This document shows positions 20,779 to 32,981 of a DNA stretch of 64,000 nucleotides, one piece after another. This DNA comes from Cristatella mucedo. Taxonomy: Eukaryota; Bryozoa; Phylactolaemata; Cristatellidae. The position numbers and the translations under genes were made by a program. The DNA lies in the NCBI GenBank assembly GCA_009760855.2, contig WPIO01000023.1:320001-384000 (forward strand), in the 5' to 3' direction. Position 1 is the stretch's first letter; each line of letters begins with the position of its first letter. The notes under the pieces are model-generated. The model ran no database searches. It worked only from the letters and a program-made list of their open reading frames with translations, and was not told the DNA's origin.

Positions 20779-23175
20779 CTGCAACGACAAGAGCTCTCAC
20801 GGCGTCAGGCACCGCGCTCCTCACGACGAGCCGGGCAGCGCTGGCCGAGTGGCACCGACCCTCCTCCACCCCGAGCAGCAGCCAGAGCTTCCCGGGTCGC
20901 ATGAACCCACCTGTCGTCATTTTGCCACTGATGATGGTCGGGTCGCGTTTCGTGTCGGCGATGGCAGCGAGCGGCAGGCCCCAGTTGACAACTGCAATCG
21001 GACCACAGGACGTTCAAAAAATAGCTCGAGCTGCGACCAGGAGGCAGAAAGAGATGCGTATGCAAACTCGGTTTCGTGCAGCTTAAAACCGATGCGCTTA
21101 CCTGGTCCCCAAAAGTGCTACAAGGAAGAGACAAAAAATGTTAGCACTCAGAGAGCCTGCAATGCTTTGCCAACTGGTGAAAGCGGCGAAACATGCAGAC
21201 GGCCGGCCATCTGCATGTTCGGCCGGCCGGCGGTCTGATCTCAAGAAAGGAAGGATACGGTGGGTGGGCAACACAGCTCGACTGTATAATTGAGCATAAT
21301 GATGAGCAGGTCAGCAAGCAGAGGGGGAAGGACTCGTGGTGGATGCACGGCAACGACTGCAAGGGAAAGGAGTTCACAGGCTGATTCGGCAGCAGCCAAG
21401 GTTAATATTGGTGCCAGTGCCCGATGGTCGGCAGCTACAGCACGGGTCGACTGCTACGATTGCTGCTGTGGCACGATGGCTAAAGGCAGATGCACGACGG
21501 CCACACACTGGATCGGCAAGCCGGACCGAATCGTCTGCGGCATAACTTGATGCATTCCGGTTGGGTAGGCGACTGCTGCGATCGGAAGGGGGGGCTTCGG
21601 GAGCGCTCAAAATTGTGGCAGGCAGCTGCGCTGATGCTGATCCGTGTCGCAGTGCACGGTGATAGCCGTTTGGGTGACAGCCATGCTTTCTGGCCAGAAG
21701 TAACACTTGCCTTCCTGCTTTATTTACTTCCGGAAAAGTTCGACTGTGTCCCTGCATACTCGGGTCACACACGAACACATGCACGTTAAATTTCAAGAGC
21801 AAGCTAGCCACCCAAGTTAAGAGAACACCGTTGCATCGTATACCTCCTCGCCAGCCCGGCACTCTATGGCATGCTGTTAGCAAGAACAGCAGCAGCAAGC
21901 AAAGAAGGCATCAAACAAGTTCAACAGGGCCACTGCAGCAATCATTGAGCAGCTTGGAAACCCGACTGAAGAGCAAATATAGCTGGTCAGCAGATTGTCG
22001 AATGTGCCCATCGCGGTCATGACCTACTATGGTTGCAAGCTTTCCAGAGCCCAAGCCATGTACATGCTGTAGGTGTAAGCCAAAGCAGTTATCCACAGCC
22101 TGAAATGCCAAACCAATGCAGCCTGCTGCAGCTGCCAGAGATAATGGAGACAGACAACACCCGAACGGCCCACTCTTTGCATGTCCACAGTGTATGCATG
22201 TACGCACAGCAAACCAGAGGCTAATTAGCACAGAGAGACAGCAAAAAACCGGTCGGACATCGAGATTGAGACTGCCTCCTACTCCTCCTCTTCGGTGCAC
22301 ACTGCTCAAAACTCGGCTGATGGGCTAGGAAAGCACGCGGCTCAACCTAAGGTCGGCCGGACACGCGACCGCGCGACCTGTCGTTCGCTCGGCTTTCGCT
22401 GATTCGGATTTCGTGAGCGATCGCCGGTCCAGCGATACACGGCAAGTCTCGCGAGCTGCCTGCAAAGCCGACGGCTGAGGCTACCGCTTACCGTGCTGCA
22501 AGGTCAAGAGTGGTGGCGTCGGTTCGTACGGTGATGGTTCAAAACATACAACAGACGCGCGCGAAACCATCATGAACGAAGCGAAGCGAGCTCGACCGAC
22601 TTGGTGAAGCCTGCTTGCAGGGGTGCCGGGACGGCTGGGGGGGGGGGAGCAAGGGCCTCCACCAACCCAATCGATCGGGCTGCTCGCAAGCAGCACGCAC
22701 TCACGCAGCACATCAGAACGCTCCAAGTTTGACTACTACTTCGGCGTGCGCCGACTGCACCAGCACGATAAGCGGCCACGCCAGCTCAGGCGGCCGACCT
22801 AGGTCACCGGGCAGCGTGCCTAGCTACCGCCGGGAAAAAATGCAAGAGCTCCGGCGTGCGAGCGTACTGGTCCACCGGCAGCAAGGATGCGTGGTGGTGG
22901 AGGGGGTCTGCCCACAGCCCATTCACCCACAAGCCGGCGCTGGCAACGTCATGCGACACCGAGGATGGTTGCGAAGCAGCAGCTGGTTTGCCCGCCGGTT
23001 GCGGCCCGCTGGCGGCCGCCTGCCCACGTCCTGAAGGGATGAACGAAACCGCTTGGAGCTCGACGCATGCGACCATTAAATTTAACACACCGCCCGTTCA
23101 CCTCATGAGATAGCTTCGAAATTCCTTGCTCCGTACGTACTGCCACGCACGCGACGACCAGCTGCCCGCAGCCAT
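20645..23175 (-). CDS. MPC1: Mitochondrial pyruvate carrier subunit 1 (5 coding exons, two of them microexons)
   Basis: MPC1 forms, with MPC2, the inner-membrane carrier that brings pyruvate into mitochondria. Exons on the minus strand are 23102-23175, 22492-22495 (4 nt), 21102-21117 (16 nt), 20911-20991 and 20645-20778, 309 nt in all, giving 102 residues plus stop (human protein about 109). Recognised segments are [40 protein letters not shown] and [17 protein letters not shown], then [12 protein letters not shown], all in family order. The protein lacks a cleavable presequence, as expected. Junctions are GTGAAC...TTGCAG, GTAAGC...TTGTAG, GTAAGC...TTGCAG and GTGGGT...TTGCAG. Without the 4-nt exon CACG the frame is broken between YLMS and HFW; with it the conserved Ser-Thr-His is restored. 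Confidence 0.93.
20911..20991 (-). CDS. MPC1: MPC1 exon 4
   Basis: The acceptor GTCCGATTGCAG precedes TT GTC AAC TGG (phase 1), and the exon ends ATG ACG ACA G|GTGGGT. It encodes [20 protein letters not shown] and then SGKMTT. Confidence 0.95.
21102..21117 (-). CDS. MPC1: MPC1 exon 3, a 16-nt microexon
   Basis: CACTTTTGGGGACCAG, between TTTTTTGTCTCTTCCTTGTAG and GTAAGC, encodes His-Phe-Trp-Gly-Pro and the first base of Val. These are invariant MPC1 residues. It has an excellent polypyrimidine tract and donor. Confidence 0.93.
21190..21219. repeat. 30-bp near-perfect palindrome in MPC1 intron 2
   Basis: Arms AACATGCAGA and TCTGCATGTT flank CGGCCGGCCA, with 14 of 15 pairs complementary. A second GGCCGGCCGG follows at 21221. 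No function is implied by the sequence. Confidence 0.9.
22492..22495 (-). CDS. MPC1: MPC1 exon 2, a 4-nt microexon
   Basis: CACG, preceded by ACTCTTGACCTTGCAG and followed by GTAAGC. Joined as AG|CACG|CAC it gives Ser-Thr-His, exactly the residues expected between YLMS and FWGP. The 4-nt length also supplies the single base (mod 3) lacking in the other four exons. It was predicted from the frame deficit, then located between exons 1 and 3 on the correct strand. Confidence 0.82.
23102..23175 (-). CDS. MPC1: MPC1 exon 1
   Basis: ATG at 23175 begins [19 protein letters not shown], and the exon ends TAT CTC ATG AG|GTGAAC in phase 2. The residues YVRSKxFRxYLMS are diagnostic of MPC1. The next in-frame codons after the donor give a stop (AGG TGA), so splicing is obligatory. 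Confidence 0.93.
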
Positions 23176-24930
23176 TGCAGACCAGGCGTAAGGGTCGTGC
23201 ACAGAGACCTTCGTGTGACCGGGTAATGAATGGTCGACTGGTCCGGCGTTGGCCAATGGCGCCGCTTGGCCGTAAAGAACTACTCCAGACTGGGCTTGGT
23301 TCCACGATGTTTAAATTAAAAATCATTGAAGACTTGGAAGCTTCCAGTCTATGCCATTACAGCCTAAGCTGCGTTAAGTGAGTATAAGGTGACAAAAGAC
23401 TTCAATCTCATGCAACGCAGAAAAAACATGTAAGCGCCGCGCTTAAGATGAAGAAGCATTTATTTTAGAAGTAGCTACTGAGGGCGAATGAAAAGAAAGT
23501 GTTGGGGTCTTCAGGAAGAAATAATGGATCCTCACTGCGTAAGAATTCCGGTAATGAGTGGCGCAATTAAACACCCGCAGAGGAAACGTTTTTTGCTACC
23601 AGAGTGTGGGCTGGGTGTGGGAGCAGTATACCTCTCTTATTTCCGTATTAGCGAGAAACTAATTGAGGCTCAGCCCTAAAGGCAACCGTGCTCTCGGGAC
23701 CTGGGATTCCAGGCTCCGCTCGGGAAGGGTGTGGTGGGAGGGTATGGAGGAAGAAGCTCTCCTTGCGACCGACTGAGATATTGGCGATGACAAATAGAGC
23801 CCTCGCGTAGCGCTCATTTGGTCAGTCGACTTCAGATAATCGTGTGAGTTTCGTCCAATAACCGTCACGAAACCTCTGAAGCACTGAAAAGGCGGTCTGC
23901 TGGATCGGCCGCATAATCTGTGCCGTAATATTTATTATTTGCGGTCCTGAGTTACAACGGCTATGAACCGGTAATGTGATAACAATGATCGGGCGGTATA
24001 GAAGTCGAAGCCATTGTAATAGTCGAGCGTTGTGCTCCTGCAGTTGTGCTGAAGTGTGCTATGCGCTTTGAGCCTGGCAGTGGATGAGCTCTAAACCTCG
24101 GGTCAGCCACCTGAGAGGCGCTCCGGGCGCCGTGCGAGAGTAGTCGTATAGCATGGCTGGTTCTGGAAGCTTGCAATCATCCATAACTGTTGAATAGACT
24201 TCTTTGCGTTATGGGAACGGTCTTGATACCTTAACGTTTAAGCCCTCGTCGTTGCTCCTGTGTTCAGCTACTTCGTGCATTCATACCTGCGTGCATTGAG
24301 AATGCACCTACAAGTAGTTAGCCGTGCCCAAAGTTCAGGGTTTCGCCAGCATTCGTCGCGCGTCAGCATGGACTAGCACCGTTACAAGCGCCGCGTTCGC
24401 GGCCTTAAGCCGACCGAACGCGGCAGCCGCTAAACCTAGTTTGTAACAGTATGCACGTAGCTAAGTAACCTTCCCGCTCGCGAGTCACTGCACGCCGGAA
24501 TGGTTGCAAGCCCTCTTCAATGCTAAATATCGGGCAATATCACAGTGCTTATGTCGGAGGTTACACAGAGGTGTGTCGGAATAACCTCTCTTGAAGCCTT
24601 GCTGAGCCCCGCGTAATCCTCGTGAGCGATCGTGTGGATTCCACCGCATGGCTAATAACTTGAGGTATGTGGCGTATGCTCAACCTTCGGGGGGGGGGGT
24701 TGTTCGACCCTTTGGTTATTAGTCTCGCTTGGCTGAGCCCGATGTCGAATTCGCGAAGCCTAAAGTAACTATGCCATCCCTCGAGCTCAGGGTATGAACT
24801 ACTTTCTTGCTTCTTACACCACATATCTCCATTCCACATGGTCGATACCTTTGAGTTCTCCTGTTACAATATAGAGGCTTTAGAGCACCAAAACCCGTGA
24901 GGTTTCTCGTTGCGGATCTTAGCGGTGGCT
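23176..24930. other. 5' flank of MPC1; no gene seen
   Basis: Contains the presumed MPC1 promoter and 5' UTR near 23180-23400. A G-run lies at 24691-24700. No coding exon can be supported. Confidence 0.35.
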
Positions 24931-24939
24931 CTTTTAGTC

Positions 24940-25100
24940 ATAATAATAATAATTATTATATTATATTAATAATATAAATAAAAATTACATTAATTTTAAT
25001 CATAACAATACTAAAAATATTCGTATAGCACCCTCAGGGAGCTTAATCTCTTTCTTGGCACTGCACATTTGCTGCAAAGGAAAGCATGATCAAGCGTGAT
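24940..25100 (-). mobile_element. LINE-A 3' tail fragment with expanded AT-rich end
   Basis: About 80 bp of ATAAT/ATTATA repeats, then TAGCACCCTCAGGGAGCTTA and TTTGCTGCAAAGGAAAGC, the LINE-A 3' UTR. Only about 160 bp remains. Confidence 0.75.
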
Positions 25101-25984
25101 CTTTTCTCACTGGCGGCGGTGCAGCGAAATGCCGCACAACCGCAGGCCGCCGTGGACTTTGAGGCGGGATAGCTCAGTCGTAATCGTCAAGTCGTAGCCA
25201 CGCCGTGCTGTGCGCTGCAGTCGGAGTGAGGAGGTAGAACCATCGTATTTAGATGACTCGGTCCTTGCACTTACCTTCAGCGCATGGCTCGATGCTGGAG
25301 ATTGGCAGCCGTCTCTGGCCGGCATGCAATCCTCGAGCGTTCACGACCATTTATCAGGCCCGCCACCACGCAGTAGCCCTTCTCCAGCCTCTGTGCCGAG
25401 TGCACAGCTGCAGCCGCGCCCACAAATTTGATTTATCTCACTGCTGTTTCGTCTACGTGGGCATTGAATCTGACTTTGAACTGCTGCACGCGTTGGTCGC
25501 ACGAACCCAGCTGTCATTCCAACCTATTCGCGACTTATGACCAAGTATCCCCGACAATTACTCTTAGACTTGGGAAAACGAAGGTCAACAATGAATCGCG
25601 GATAGTATGCAGTCCTCATAAAAACAGTCCAGATCCTCAACGCGATATCGGAATACAGCAACTTTAAACTTCGAGAGAGAGAGAGAGAGATTACGGAAAA
25701 TAAGGAATTTGGGAGTTTGAAAGAGATCTGGCGTTCGATGGTTAGGTATTCTACTATTGTCGCCGTCGGTGCTAGATTAGCGGGCGAACTTAAAATGATT
25801 AACACCTTCGCATTGAGCAACAACTAGCTTGTTATACAGTCGCGAGCAGAAGCCACAGGTTCCCAGCCTTCAGAAATAAAGAACTGTTAATTTGGCGAGG
25901 TCCAAGAAGGACAGCGGTAGCAAGAATAACCTGAAAATGCTTTATGGTCAGCGAACTATGCAAAAAGGAAGTCTTGCTTGCCTA
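25101..25984. other. No supported gene; isolated consensus donor on the minus strand
   Basis: At 25268 a minus-strand donor (GCGCTGAAG|GTAAGTGC) follows a short open frame starting MPARDGCQSPASSHALK at 25325. This could be a first exon, but I found no partner exon. A (GA)n tract lies at 25673-25690. Confidence 0.2.
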
Positions 25985-26160
25985 CTTAAGCCTTGGTTTG
26001 GTCCTGAGGTTAAAGTGCTCGCTTTTAACGATCGAGGTCGTGGTGAATCCATCTGATGAACGGGTCGTGGGCTCGTGCCCTGCTGCGTATGTGAAGCGTC
26101 TGGATAGAGATTGTTGTCTTCGAGCGCTATTCAAAATAATAACTATTATTATTAATACCT
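25985..26160 (+). repeat. SINE2 copy with (ATT)n tail
   Basis: TTGGTCCTGAGGTTAAAGTG (A-box region), GGGTCGTGGGCTCGTGCCCT (B-box region), then TATGTGAAGCGTCTGGATAG and GAGCGCTATTCAAAATAATA and ATT repeats. Confidence 0.7.
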
Positions 26161-28679
26161 ATGAGGTTACTCCCATGTGGACGATGGGTCTAAAGCAGGG
26201 GCGTGCCGGAACGTTTTTAGCGGCTGGACTTATTTTTCAGGCGATAGCTAAAAGTTGGCCTTTCTCGAGCACTGCAGCTCGGCAGCCATTTCTCTGCGTA
26301 CGAGGCAATGTGGGCATGGAAATACCTAATCCGCCAATACACGCAAGCACATACCCGTTTTTAATTTGTCATGCATGCAGCCGCTGGCATTCAATTGCGA
26401 AGGCTACCGGTGCAATGTGCTTGTACGCGATCAGCCCTTCATATACACCCTTTTCATTCGACGAACGAGTACTCGCTGATAGTCGTACCTGCTAAAACGA
26501 TAGCTGAAATATTTAGCTAACCGTCTAGTGTCTCAGACGAAACTCTCCCTAGTGAAACTCTTTGGCAGCTAATGGTCTCGATAGAATGCCACACGCTTTG
26601 CAGTCAAAGCTTGAGTGAAAACGTCTATTTCAAGCCGTGGGAGTAACTAGAAAATTACCAATAAGCGTAGAGGAAATATCAGTCGGAGTACAGGGTTAGA
26701 CTTTCGATCATCTATCAGCTCTTCGGTGGCTGCTCGTAATCCACGTAGGTCACATAGGGCCTGTCATTTGATTCTAGATGGCAGACTAAATCCTGAAAAA
26801 TGTCACTGCTCAAAATATACGAGCTGTACAAGTTGAAGTTATCTGAAAGTGGGCGAACTTCAAGATTGACTGCTGATTGTATGAACCACAATGTTGGCTA
26901 CCTTTCGCTAGCCAATCATAGCCAATCACATGCGAGACATTTTCCCACTTTCTGCAGTACTTGCAGCCCTGACTTCGATCGCCCTAATTAATATCGCAGC
27001 GGGAGATCTAGATGGGGACAACAAAGATCCAGGGAGCGAATTGCCATAAGTTGGTTACTATAAAACTTAGTTACTGTAAAAGAACTTTGAGTGAATATCA
27101 AAGGTCTTGTCTTCTCCCACGCGTTGGCTTGATTCATTGCACCCAGTAGCCGCAAATAAAATGAGCAGATGGAGCCGAACATTGTTCAGACGGGTCAAGC
27201 TAGGTTTATGATCATTCTTAGTAGAACAATCTTTTAGCTATGTGCATAGCCAATTTTTGGAATGTATAGCGAATGCCGCTTGGTATCGAAAGGCGATATG
27301 AATAAAACAACTCCTTATCTTGAACCGAGTTTGGGATAGTCCTCTCCGATACCTATTTCTTCACATTATTCCAATCATTTCGAGATCAAGAAATGCCCCG
27401 AGCATTCTTGTAAATGCATTCATGCTACCGAAATGTAGTTCCGTGGCAATTGGGCCAAGATTATGTTTCTTACCTATAGACACTATTCGTGGTGTTCTTC
27501 ACTAGAATTGGGAATCTGGAGTTTCATAACCCAGGCGCTCATAATTGCGAAACCGGTTAATAACGGTGCTGAACGGAGCCACTGAGATTCATTCTAGTAC
27601 ACAGCTCAGCTGGGCATAAAACGGCTCGTGTACGTACTCTCGCAGTTCGAAGCTGCTCTGTAACGTTACAGTATGCATTCTAACTGCTGTCGTCGACAGC
27701 CATCGCTTACATTGTGTATCTAGCAACATATTTAACGCTACTAGGAGTCATTGGCCTACTGTTTAGGACAAGCAATTTGGACCCGCATTGGTCGCCGGTT
27801 ACTTATAATGCGTTACGTGAAAGTTAGTTTAAAGCCAATTTGCCGGTTTGCAGCTAAGGGTGTCTACATTAGAGTCGTAATGGTAACTAAAGCCGACCAG
27901 CTAGCAAAGACCGTTTGTCAAAGGGGTTATAGGTAGCCTCTCGAGTCAAATTTGAAAAAATTTTGTTCCAGATTATGTTAGTTTTATTACCTTTTATGAC
28001 AGTAAGGGCCGATGGTGTGTAAGGCCGCTGGTTTATGGGCCATGTCGGTTTATTGGGAAATGGTTTTACGACGATGAGTCACTGCCTGGACAGGAGTAGG
28101 CAGGGGCAAACAGGACGGAGGGGAGAACGGCTCTGTGGTTTAACACAGCGAGCGTTGGTGGAATACACGAACGTGTGAGGCATCCCTCGGTGTCGGCATT
28201 CCGTTGCTTGTGTATCGTAGCGTGCTTGCTGTCAGTGCGTCAGCTCACACAGATGGCTAACGTAGCTTAATCGTTCTCATTAGAAGAGGGAAGGGGTGAA
28301 AATCTCACTTGCATGTCGACAGATTATCAGATCCTTGTTTTGTATTTGCAAACTTAATCTAGGACTTATTCCGAAGTCACGTCAGAGACGCAGCTTGAAA
28401 ACTGAAAACCTTTTAATTGAATTGAGTCGTTCGAGCCAGGGACCCACGGGGTTCTTCTCATAAGACTAATGCTACCGATTGTCAAGAGCCTACTGAAGAG
28501 CATAGGAACAATTCTATAACACTTTGCAAACAGAATTTGAGATCAAGCTATAGCGGAGCGACTAATGTATCCCCATTTGCCCGACAGACTACCCAATTGG
28601 TATCTTGTTCTTGGAGGATGACAAAACCATCAAGTCTCGGCAGCTTACTCAGCACTACCTAACACGTAGGGTAAAATGA
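26161..28679. other. No gene seen
   Basis: About 2.5 kb with only short open frames, none with a recognisable domain, splice pattern or signal peptide. Confidence 0.35.
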
Positions 28680-28684
28680 CTTAA

Positions 28685-30330
28685 TAGTAATACTAATAAT
28701 ACATTTGCATAATGCCCTCAGAGAACTAAACGTCTTTCTTACTATTTTACAGATGATATATAGAAAGCATTACCAAATGATTGGTAGTAACATCCCGCAG
28801 GCATAGTATCGACCGATACATGCACACGAAGAACGAATCAGAGACCCACCAAATGCTTTAATAAGCAGGTGAGTTTTAAGCTTCTTTTCTAATGCTGTCG
28901 TGCTAAGGGACGTTGTAAAGTGCGTGAGTAGCGAGTTCTAGGCTTTGGGAGCATACGAACTGACCGCACGGCCTCCAACGGTTTTGAGGTATGAACGAGG
29001 TATGGCTAAATGATTCGAGTCAGAACAGCGGTTTGCATGACTCTTCGCGTGGTGGGGAAGTAGTACTGACATGGCTGGAGCCAGAGAATAAAGGAATATA
29101 AAAGTGAGTGACACAACCTGTGCTGCTTGATTAGGAGCCGGTGCAGGTCGTCGAGGTGCGTAGCTCACGACAGACAATCCTGGATGCCGAGTTTTGTACC
29201 GTCTGTAAGAGTCTGATTGCACAGGCAAGGAGACAAGCAAGCAGTGAGTTACAGAAGTCGAGACGGGACGTCACAGACCAATTTGGATGAGTATCCCCGT
29301 CTAAGCAAGCCCAAATTTGGGCAATCCTGAAAGTAGGCAGACGTGACAGTGGAGCTGCTGTGGTCGTCTGATGAAAAGTCACTTTGGAACAGGACACATA
29401 GATTAAGTGTAAATACAACAGGAGATATGCTGGCAGAGCCAAGTTTGAGCGTCAGGCTTTCCAATTTCCGAATCGCACTTGGTTTGCCCACAACTAGTAA
29501 GTTGGTTTTGTCGTCATTCAATTTAAGAAAACTTGCTGCCATCCACGTGTGATGTCATCAATACGTGCAGCAAGGGTGTGTAGAGAATTCGACATGCACG
29601 AGGGTTGGGAGGGATCAAAGCAAAGGTACAACTGAGTGTCATCTGCATAGAAGTGAAAGCCTAGATTGTGCTTGGCGATCACATCAGCAAGAGGGAGTAT
29701 AGAATGTGAAAAGAAATAGACCGAGTGCAGAGCCCTGAGGCGCCCCATACTTAAGTGGGTTCTCGGACGATCTTTGTTTTTCACATCAATACTCTGGTCT
29801 CCCACTAAGACAGAACATAAACCACTACAGTGCAGCGCCAGTGATGCCCCAATTCGAGATGCTCAAGAAGGACTTGGTGATCAATAGTATCAAATGCTGC
29901 CAAAAGATCAAGCAGAACAAGCAGAGAGACTTTACACAAGTCTGCATTCATAAGAAGCTCGCTATACACCCTAAGCAATGCTGACTCTGTGAAGTGATTA
30001 GCTCTACACCCAGACTGGAACTTACTTGCTAGGTTTGAAGTCTCAAATAAGAGTTCAGTTGGTCTGCCACAACTCGTTCTAGTGTCTTCGATAGTAATGG
30101 GAGAAGGGACAGAAGCTGCTCGAGTCCTCTGGTCTAGCGTTGCTTTCTTAATTAGTAGCCTCACAACAGCCTTTTTGAAAGGTGCAGGACCTGACCTGGG
30201 GCTAAAGGCATATTTATTATGTTCGTTATGCATGGCAGCAGCAGATCTAAGCATCGTAGAAGTAGGTCAGTGGGAATAGGTTCTAGGGGACTAGTAACAT
30301 TCTTTGACTGACTTGATCCAAACTCTCTGC
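28685..30330 (-). mobile_element. LINE-A copy, longest 5' extent, inactivated
   Basis: Minus-strand segments run from the region upstream of the RT fingers (KKAVVRLLIKKATLD) through FQSGCRANHFTESALLRVYS, AAFDTIDHQVLLE, FHFYADDTQLYLCFDP, FLKLNDDKTNLLVVGKP and APKA, ending in the 3' UTR and ATAATACTAATAAT. Several frameshifts and stops separate these blocks. It lies just outside the last exon of the folate-receptor-like gene. Confidence 0.9.
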
Positions 30331-30902
30331 TAGTTATTGGCCATGCTTATTGCCTGCAGAATGACCATCTGACTCACTATCAGCTCAATCTGGTCACAAA
30401 TAAGAAGTGATTCAACAAATCATGGAATCATCACCTAACCATAAAAGTACAGTGCATATTAACAACGATAGTGAAAATATAAAAAGAACTTGATCTACAC
30501 CATCAAGGCAAAAGCCACACACAATTCTCCGATTGCGACTGCAAGACGATTAAGCATACACGAATCGTTGAAGTGACAACAGTTGTGGGAAGCATCAGAC
30601 GACGAGCTCACTATTGCACAATAGGCTGGGCTTGGAAAATGCCAGCAAGTACGCAGCAAAAGATAGTAAAAAAAATGTCGTTCATGTGCTTACTAGCATA
30701 ACAAACCGTATATAAATAATATCAGAATATAAATGAGATACTACACGGAAAAAGATTAAAGCAATGGATAAAGACATGGTTGAAGTGAGCTCTGTGCCAA
30801 CAAGCAAGACTCTTACATAACAAAGTGACTAGCAAAATAAGGACACTGACGAACTTAAACCAACTTGAGGATTCACCACTGGCCGAAGCAGTAAGATACT
30901 CT

Positions 30903-31093
30903 TCAGCTTGCAGCTGATCTTTTTAACAAGATCCCAATAAGTGTTGCGCAAACGACAAGTGCATGATTGAACAATGTCTGGCTAGAGCTGGCGAAGACAG
31001 TTGGGTCGAAGTCGAAACAGTCGACAGAGTTCCCTTTGACGACTTCAAAGTTCATTGCTTGACAGAAATCGTCTCCGCTTTTGTACACGGCAC
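30903..31093 (-). CDS. Folate-receptor-like gene, exon 5
   Basis: The acceptor GTGCATATTTTGCAG precedes GT GCC GTG TAC (phase 1). It encodes GAVYKSGDDFCQAMNFEVVK, the CFDFDP motif and the hydrophobic tail, with TGA at 30903. The hydrophobic end directly before the stop supports GPI processing. Confidence 0.8.
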
Positions 31094-32931
31094 CTGCAAA
31101 ATATGCACATCCAACTCTCATGAAACGATTCGACTAAACGCTCGGGCTTTCCGTCAGACTCACTGCTTGCCATTGTGCGAGAACGAGTTGTGCTCAGGTG
31201 TAGACATGCCGACAGAAGCCAAACAGCAACACCTGGCGGAGTACAACAGCGGCTCCAACGCCAGCCGTAGCTTTGCACAACACACTTAATACAAAGCCAA
31301 AAGAGAGATCCAAACGCTGTTAACACATCCTCATCATCATTATCACTATCCTCATAATTCTGTTCAGAGTTGTGCATTGGCAGAAAGCAGCTCTATTTGG
31401 TCAAGGTTTTGGTTTGGTTTGTCCTATATCAAAGGGTGAGCAAGCCCGTGGCCAGAAACCGAACTGCACTTTGGACAGGCAGGTGCCAGTGCGTGCGTTT
31501 CTATTATAGGCCTGAACAGATCTTGTATAGGCCCTCCACAGGTTTACTGCTTTTCGTGCTGAGCGGTAACACTTCGATAATAGCCATACATGAAGAAATG
31601 TATCAGGGGGGAGCAAAGCAAGGTTTAAAATCTCGGTAATACGAGAATGAAAACTTGCTGTCAAAGCTTTTACGCCAGTTGGCACTAGTAAACCATAAAT
31701 CTTGACCAACAGTCATGTTGCACACCTGCATTTGATACTAAACGAACGAGGCTGTGCTTGCTGGTATGCAACATCACGAGGTCAGCTTGGAAAAGCCTAG
31801 GCTAATTTTGTCCCAGCATGCTACCTTTGCATTTTAAAACAAGAGGACAATGGAGATTACAGATTTATCACATACATCTTTTTAACTAGCAAGAAGAGGC
31901 CCATGCCTAGAAAAAAACAGCAACTAAAAGCGATACTGTGACAACTGACAGTGATGAAAAAATGGTCTTAGGATGAGAAACCAACAAAGACAACGAATAA
32001 GAAATCAGCAAGTAAAGTTGTGTCTCAGCTGCTGAATAGTCCAGCTGAATTGCTACAGCAGTAACAGCTTTCTGTAACTCTCACTGCCGAAGGTCTCGTA
32101 AGCCCACACTCAAAGGTCTTGTCCTAAAACAATAGATTAGCTGCCCTTCACTTGGTCAAAGCTGGTCGATGATAGAAACCGTTGATCTGCCGGTTGCAGA
32201 ATATGGAACTCAGTTCAACAGTTCTTACACACTGCCGACATAAGGTATCCTGCTGTCGACTTCGACACTTCACACTTCAAGCTGTCCCCTGAAGCTACAG
32301 CCAAGCTTACTTGCTCAATTGTGCTTCTAATTTCACCTGCTTCCTTATTGTGAAATCGACAGGGCTTTGGCCGATACCAAATGCATACCGAAAAAACAAC
32401 TTAGTTTCACAAGGGGGGGGGGGTCTCCAGTACGACAGCAACTACTGACCCGGCTCACGTGTTAGGGTTACAATAGCAGCATCTATAGCCCTGACCCATA
32501 ACGTTCATCCCAAAAAGAGCATCTCGGCGTTCAGAATATCAGTAGCATAGGGCTAGTTAAGATGTAAAGAAATGAGGCAGCCAAGATATGCTTCAAACCT
32601 GTCGATGATAAACATGAACTTGCATGCCCAGATTTTGCCGGCACACGGGCTGCTCAATAACTGCAAGACAAGAGTTTCGCACAGACTTCCCTGTACCAAT
32701 ACCGATGGCCCTGCACCAGGGTAGCTCCTCCACAGACGTGCAGCTTTGGGGCAACCACCGAATAAGGCGGCTCCACAAAACCTACTGGTCACCGAGGCAC
32801 TTCAAAAAGATTGAGCATATAGAATTATATACATAGATCAGAACACATCTGCTGTCACCAGATACCCACGATCACACAACGAAAGAGACAGACAGACTGT
32901 GAGTGAGTGAGTGAGTGAGTGTGAGTGAGCA

Positions 32932-32981
<50 letters not shown>

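Noticed and set aside
25155-25230. Possible tRNA gene (GGGATAGCTCAGTCGTAATC)
   Set aside because: No matching T-arm or acceptor stem follows at the right distance.
32593-32743. Candidate exon of the folate-receptor-like gene (CTSVEELPWCRAIGIGTGKS)
   Set aside because: It joins the GT donor of exon 4 in phase and has cysteines, but it ends in a stop without the family's FCxAMxFEVV and CF motifs or a GPI tail. The exon at 30903-31093 has all of these and fits the GC donor.
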